A DNA stretch of 64,000 bases from Albidovulum litorale (lineage in GTDB: Bacteria > Pseudomonadota > Alphaproteobacteria > Rhodobacterales > Rhodobacteraceae). A model generated the notes under the pieces. That model was not told where the DNA came from, searched no databases, and was given only the letters and a program-made list of their open reading frames with translations. Shown in pieces: positions 62,765 through 64,000 of this stretch. Position numbers and translations under genes: made by a program. How positions within the stretch are numbered: position 1 is the first letter of the stretch; each line of letters begins with the position of its first letter. The stretch is from positions 186,001 to 250,000 of the forward strand of contig NZ_JAOWKZ010000004.1 in the NCBI RefSeq assembly GCF_025751495.1, read 5' to 3'.

Positions 62765-63697
62765 ATGAGAGACAAAATCGTCATTCTTGGGGTTTTCGTT
62801 GCCGATACCTCCTATCGGGCAGAGCGGCAGCCGAGGATGGGGGAAACTATTCTCGGCAACAGTTTCGTCCTCGGCCCCGGCGGCAAGGGATCGAACCAGT
62901 CGGTCGCAGCAGCCATGGCCGGGGCGGATGTGCGGTTTGTCACCCGGGTAGGCCGCGATGCCTTTGCCGAGATCGCGCGGCAAACATGGGCCAAGGCCGG
63001 GGTTAATGCCGATGTGACCGAGGATGCCGAAAGTTATACCGGTGCGGCCTATATTTTCATTGAGGAATCGACCGGCAATAACGCTATCATCATCGCGCCC
63101 GGGGCTGCCGGCCGGATATCGGTGGAGGATGTTGAGGCGCGGGCTGATGCAATCAGCAGCGCCGCGATCTTCCTAACTCAGCTCGAGCAGCCGATGGCGG
63201 CAGCTCGACGCGGGTTGGAAATAGCGCGGGCTGGCGGGGCGGTGACGATCCTGAACCCGGCCCCGGCGGTGGTCCTCGAAGCGGACATGCTACGCTTGTG
63301 CGACTACGTCACGCCGAATGAATCCGAGGCTGAAGGCATTACCGGGATTGCTGTCCGAAACATCGCAGATGCTGAACGTGCAGCCGGGCGGCTGCTAGAA
63401 AAAGGTGTCGGCGCCGCGATTATCACGCTCGGGCAAAACGGGGTGTTTTATCGCGACCGCGAGCGTTGTGTGCATGTGCCGGCCGTGGCCGCAGGTCCGG
63501 TGGTGGAGACGACAGGTGCTGGCGACGCGTTCAACGGGGCTTTCGCGGCCGAACTGGCGCGTGGTGCCGATCCTGTCGCGGCGGTGCGTTTCGGCTGTGC
63601 GGGAGCCGGCATTTCGGTGACCCGGCCGGGGACCGCGCCATCGATGCCGTCGCGGTCCGAGATCGAAGCGTTTCTTGCCTCAGGCAGGTTCGACTGA
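62765..63697 (+). CDS. rbsK: Ribokinase
   Basis: The 310-residue PfkB-family kinase phosphorylates ribose. It has the N-terminal GVFVADTSYRAERQPRMGET region, the GPGGKGSNQSVAAAMAGA motif and the catalytic D254 in TTGAGDAFNGAF. AGGAGGAAG precedes the ATG. No ribose transport genes adjoin it here, so a related sugar or nucleoside substrate cannot be excluded. Confidence 0.87.
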   Translation: MRDKIVILGVFVADTSYRAERQPRMGETILGNSFVLGPGGKGSNQSVAAAMAGADVRFVTRVGRDAFAEIARQTWAKAGVNADVTEDAESYTGAAYIFIEESTGNNAIIIAPGAAGRISVEDVEARADAISSAAIFLTQLEQPMAAARRGLEIARAGGAVTILNPAPAVVLEADMLRLCDYVTPNESEAEGITGIAVRNIADAERAAGRLLEKGVGAAIITLGQNGVFYRDRERCVHVPAVAAGPVVETTGAGDAFNGAFAAELARGADPVAAVRFGCAGAGISVTRPGTAPSMPSRSEIEAFLASGRFD

Positions 63698-63749
63698 CCC
63701 GGCATTGATGATGGTCCGATCGACCAGAAAGGATTTGCGTCAAAATACT

Positions 63750-64000
63750 TCAGGCCTCACCGGCATCACGCTTGACCCGGAAGACTGCGAGATACAGCGC
63801 CGGGGCGAAGACGAGCGTGATGACCGTTCCTGCGATGATACCGCCCATCATTGCATAGGCCATCGGCCCCCAGAAGATCTGGCGCGAAATTGGGATCAGC
63901 GCAAGGCTCGCCGCCGCCGCCGTCAGAAGGATCGGACGCGCGCGGGCATCTGAGGCCTCGAACACCGCGTCCCATGTCGACCGGCCCTTGTGCTTCAGCA
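63750..64000 (-). CDS. RND-family efflux transporter, C-terminal end (partial)
   Basis: The frame continues past the window edge; the visible 83 codons read LKHKGRSTWDAVFEASDARA, then RPILLTAAAASLALIPI and AYAMMGGIIAGTVITLVFAP. This is the end of an AcrB/MexB-type RND permease, with the conserved RPILMT region and the last two membrane helices. It would pump substrates across the envelope with an adaptor and outer-membrane channel that lie outside this window. Confidence 0.85.
   Translation of the reverse strand, partial: LKHKGRSTWDAVFEASDARARPILLTAAAASLALIPISRQIFWGPMAYAMMGGIIAGTVITLVFAPALYLAVFRVKRDAGEA

Overview
The window reads as one chromosomal segment of an alphaproteobacterium of the order Rhodobacterales (Roseobacter/Paracoccaceae type). 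The sequence is GC-rich, genes are tightly packed with many 1-4 base stop/start overlaps, and GTG and TTG starts are common. The gene set fits this order: paired Lrp-type regulators next to ald and putA, a putA without the N-terminal DNA-binding domain, a DUF5928-type glycosyltransferase, a DUF1491 gene beside era, and the cmk-rpsA-ihfB-lapA-trpF-trpB block. No plasmid or phage backbone is visible; two tRNA genes bound a small decayed accessory patch.

Layout. 0.1-3.3 kb: alkB-type repair gene, a polysaccharide-export ABC permease, cysQ and kdsB. 3.5-9.8 kb: galU, galE, two glycosyltransferases and a double-domain sulfotransferase, probably making a sulfated surface glycan. 9.8-14.7 kb (minus strand): the Kdo/LPS-export cluster kdsD-lptC-lptA-lptB followed by hpf and ptsN, with no rpoN between lptB and hpf. 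14.8-17.5 kb: tmpA-tmpB, predicted to convert 2-(trimethylamino)ethylphosphonate to glycine betaine and phosphate, with a divergent LysR gene. 17.5-25.5 kb: mutL, rmuC, mscL, a muramidase, ald with its Lrp regulator, a lytic transglycosylase lipoprotein, a DMT exporter and tRNA-Pro. 25.6-28.6 kb: an accessory island between tRNA-Pro and tRNA-Leu, holding an unknown small protein, IS5- and IS110-type transposase remnants, and an RTX protein gene whose start is cut off by an in-frame stop.

28.7-46.2 kb: putR/putA, a rhomboid protease, suhB, a glycerophosphodiesterase, an MFS transporter, metR/metF, a thioesterase, a DUF2235 hydrolase, DUF1491-era, trmB, an amidohydrolase and aroA. 46.2-49.4 kb: a YHS-domain protein, a stand-alone BchE-type radical-SAM/B12 protein, a cysteine hydrolase and a MarR regulator with a palindromic operator array. 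49.5-57.5 kb: cmk, rpsA, ihfB, lapA, trpF and trpB, interrupted by inverted accessory genes. 57.9-64 kb: a small unknown protein, a secreted PepSY-like protein with 30-bp tandem repeats, a membrane-anchored LuxR-type protein, a lipoprotein/periplasmic caspase-Sel1 operon with a decayed second caspase fragment, rbsK and the end of an RND efflux pump.

Most of the window is ordinary core genome. The parts most worth a second look are the caspase-lipoprotein operon with its decayed paralogue, the sulfated-glycan cluster with a tandem sulfotransferase, the orphan bchE, the RTX gene with its in-frame stop, the MarR operator array, and a hairpin-bearing dispersed intergenic repeat present twice. All functional calls rest on motif and family recognition from the sequence; no database search was run.
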